A stretch of DNA of 64,000 bases, from positions 310,001 to 374,000 of the forward strand of contig JAHBXB010000003.1 in assembly GCA_019636655.1 (NCBI GenBank), in the 5' to 3' direction. This document shows, piece after piece, positions 63,262 to 64,000 of this stretch. The notes beneath the pieces are model-generated. The model did not search any database, was not told the DNA's origin, and was given only the letters and a program-made list of their open reading frames with translations. Position 1 is the first letter of the stretch, and every line of letters begins with the position of its first letter. The position numbers were made by a program, and so were the translations under genes. This DNA is from Phycisphaeraceae bacterium. Lineage in GTDB: Bacteria; Planctomycetota; Phycisphaerae; Phycisphaerales; UBA1924.

Positions 63262-64000
63262 CTACCGCTTCGCGGTCCGATCCCGCATCGCCTCGGCCAG
63301 GCCCGGCCGGTCCCAAGCGTCGTAGAGCTTGGCAAGCCGACTAATCGCCTTGGTGGTGCGGGGATGGGCCTCACCAAAGAACTTCTCAAGAGCCGGAAGG
63401 CTTGCCTTGAGCTCCGATTCCGCCTCCTCGAACCGCTTCATCTCGGTCAGGCAATCGCCAAGGTTGTTGCGAAAGATCGCGAGGTAGTAGTGGTCTGCGG
63501 GGAGCTGATGGCTCGCGAGCATCAGGGCTTCCCGATACAGAGGCTCGGCCTCGGCGGGCTTGCCGAGCGCCTGCAGGCACATCGCCAGGTTGTTGATCTG
63601 CGGCCAGGCTTCCGGGTCGGCCATCTGGTCGGCTCGACGACGCGCCTCGACCACCTGTCGATAGAGCGGTTCGGCCTTGTCCAACTTTCCCTGGTCCTCG
63701 AGGAGGTAAGCGAGGTTACCCATCATGAGCAGCGTCTTGGGATGGTCCGGACCGAGCTTTCGGGTCTGGAGCCGTACCGCTTCCCGAAGCAGGGGTTCGG
63801 CCTCGTCTAGGCGTTTCTCCCCCACCAAGGCCACGGCAAGGTTCTGCATCGTCACGATCAGACTCGGGTGCTCGGGGTCCAGTTTTTGACGCCGGATCTC
63901 GAGCGCCTTCTTGATCAACTCGATCGCCTCGGCGCCGCGCCCCTGCTTCTGAACCGCGTTCGCCAGCGAGTTCATCGTGAACGCCGTGACCGGATGCTCC
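63262..64000 (-). CDS. Tetratricopeptide-repeat protein (kinesin light chain-like), N-terminus beyond the window
   Basis: The frame is open from its stop at 63262 to the end of the window and shows 246 residues with about five TPR_10/TPR_12-type repeats of 42 residues: EHPSLIVTMQNLAVALVGEKRLDEAEPLLREA, DHPKTLLMMGNLAYLLEDQGKLDKAEPLYRQV and related units (given here in part). The last eight codons before the first internal Met continue the repeat pattern, so the true start is outside. In planctomycetes such arrays are often fused to an N-terminal Ser/Thr kinase; this cannot be seen here. It ends two bases from the convergent FHA-PP2C gene. Confidence 0.85.
   Translation of the reverse strand, partial: EHPVTAFTMNSLANAVQKQGRGAEAIELIKKALEIRRQKLDPEHPSLIVTMQNLAVALVGEKRLDEAEPLLREAVRLQTRKLGPDHPKTLLMMGNLAYLLEDQGKLDKAEPLYRQVVEARRRADQMADPEAWPQINNLAMCLQALGKPAEAEPLYREALMLASHQLPADHYYLAIFRNNLGDCLTEMKRFEEAESELKASLPALEKFFGEAHPRTTKAISRLAKLYDAWDRPGLAEAMRDRTAKR

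Overview
This is a GC-rich (by eye roughly two thirds G+C) chromosomal window from a didermic bacterium, most likely a planctomycete of the class Phycisphaerae. The pointers are a very large secreted enzyme with an N-terminal LEPR-VLF sorting motif, a PEP-CTERM protein, a pseudopilin with an H-X9-DG-like C-terminal motif, a zinc-ribbon protein of the C-x2-CGYD type common in planctomycetes, lipid A synthesis (lpxA), the futalosine route to menaquinone (mqnE) and the hpnCDE squalene genes. The lineage is an inference from these marks. I saw no prophage, insertion sequence, CRISPR array or rRNA, so this reads as core and lineage-specific chromosome, not an island.

Layout. 1-7.2 kb is a leftward block: a truncated secreted amidohydrolase, an MFS exporter, two tandem paralogous lipoproteins, mqnE, a short Rossmann protein and a methyltransferase. 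dnaK (7.4-9.4 kb) runs rightward behind a near-consensus sigma-54 promoter, followed by tRNA-Ser(CGA) with its own terminator. 10.4-14.4 kb holds both subunits of a type IIB topoisomerase (topoisomerase VI), rare in bacteria, with a META-domain lipoprotein between them, then an ANTAR response regulator. 15.4-29.2 kb encodes the LEPR glycoside-hydrolase-like giant, a prolyl oligopeptidase, a Cache-HAMP-PP2C phosphatase, an ABC ATPase with a large membrane partner, and an M20 dipeptidase. 29.2-33 kb carries surface proteins (PEP-CTERM, pseudopilin) and a secreted endo/exonuclease-family protein. 33-36.4 kb is hpnC-hpnD-hpnE, translationally coupled, converting farnesyl diphosphate to squalene. 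Then come an S41-type protease, ispH, a sigma-54 activator with an odd receiver domain, ruvC, two small membrane proteins, ribE (TTG start), a PQQ-repeat lipoprotein and purH.

46-47.8 kb is gene-poor: a SRPBCC protein sits between two non-coding stretches, one with two terminator-like hairpins facing a strand that has no gene. 47.8-53.6 kb has an acyl-CoA dehydrogenase and pyruvate dehydrogenase E1alpha, E1beta and E2, without E3. 53.6-59.2 kb is a leftward, abbreviated division/cell-wall cluster (M29 aminopeptidase, rsmH, a LysM protein, an FtsL-like protein, ftsI). The end holds an OmpH/Skp chaperone, lipB and lpxA (divergent), an FHA-GAF-PP2C phosphatase and a truncated TPR protein.

A window-wide signal is that many genes have a TANNNT box ending only 6-8 bases before the start codon and no Shine-Dalgarno sequence, suggesting leaderless transcripts, whereas other genes have good GGAGG-type sites. 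Coordinates of starts were chosen using these two signals plus family N-termini.
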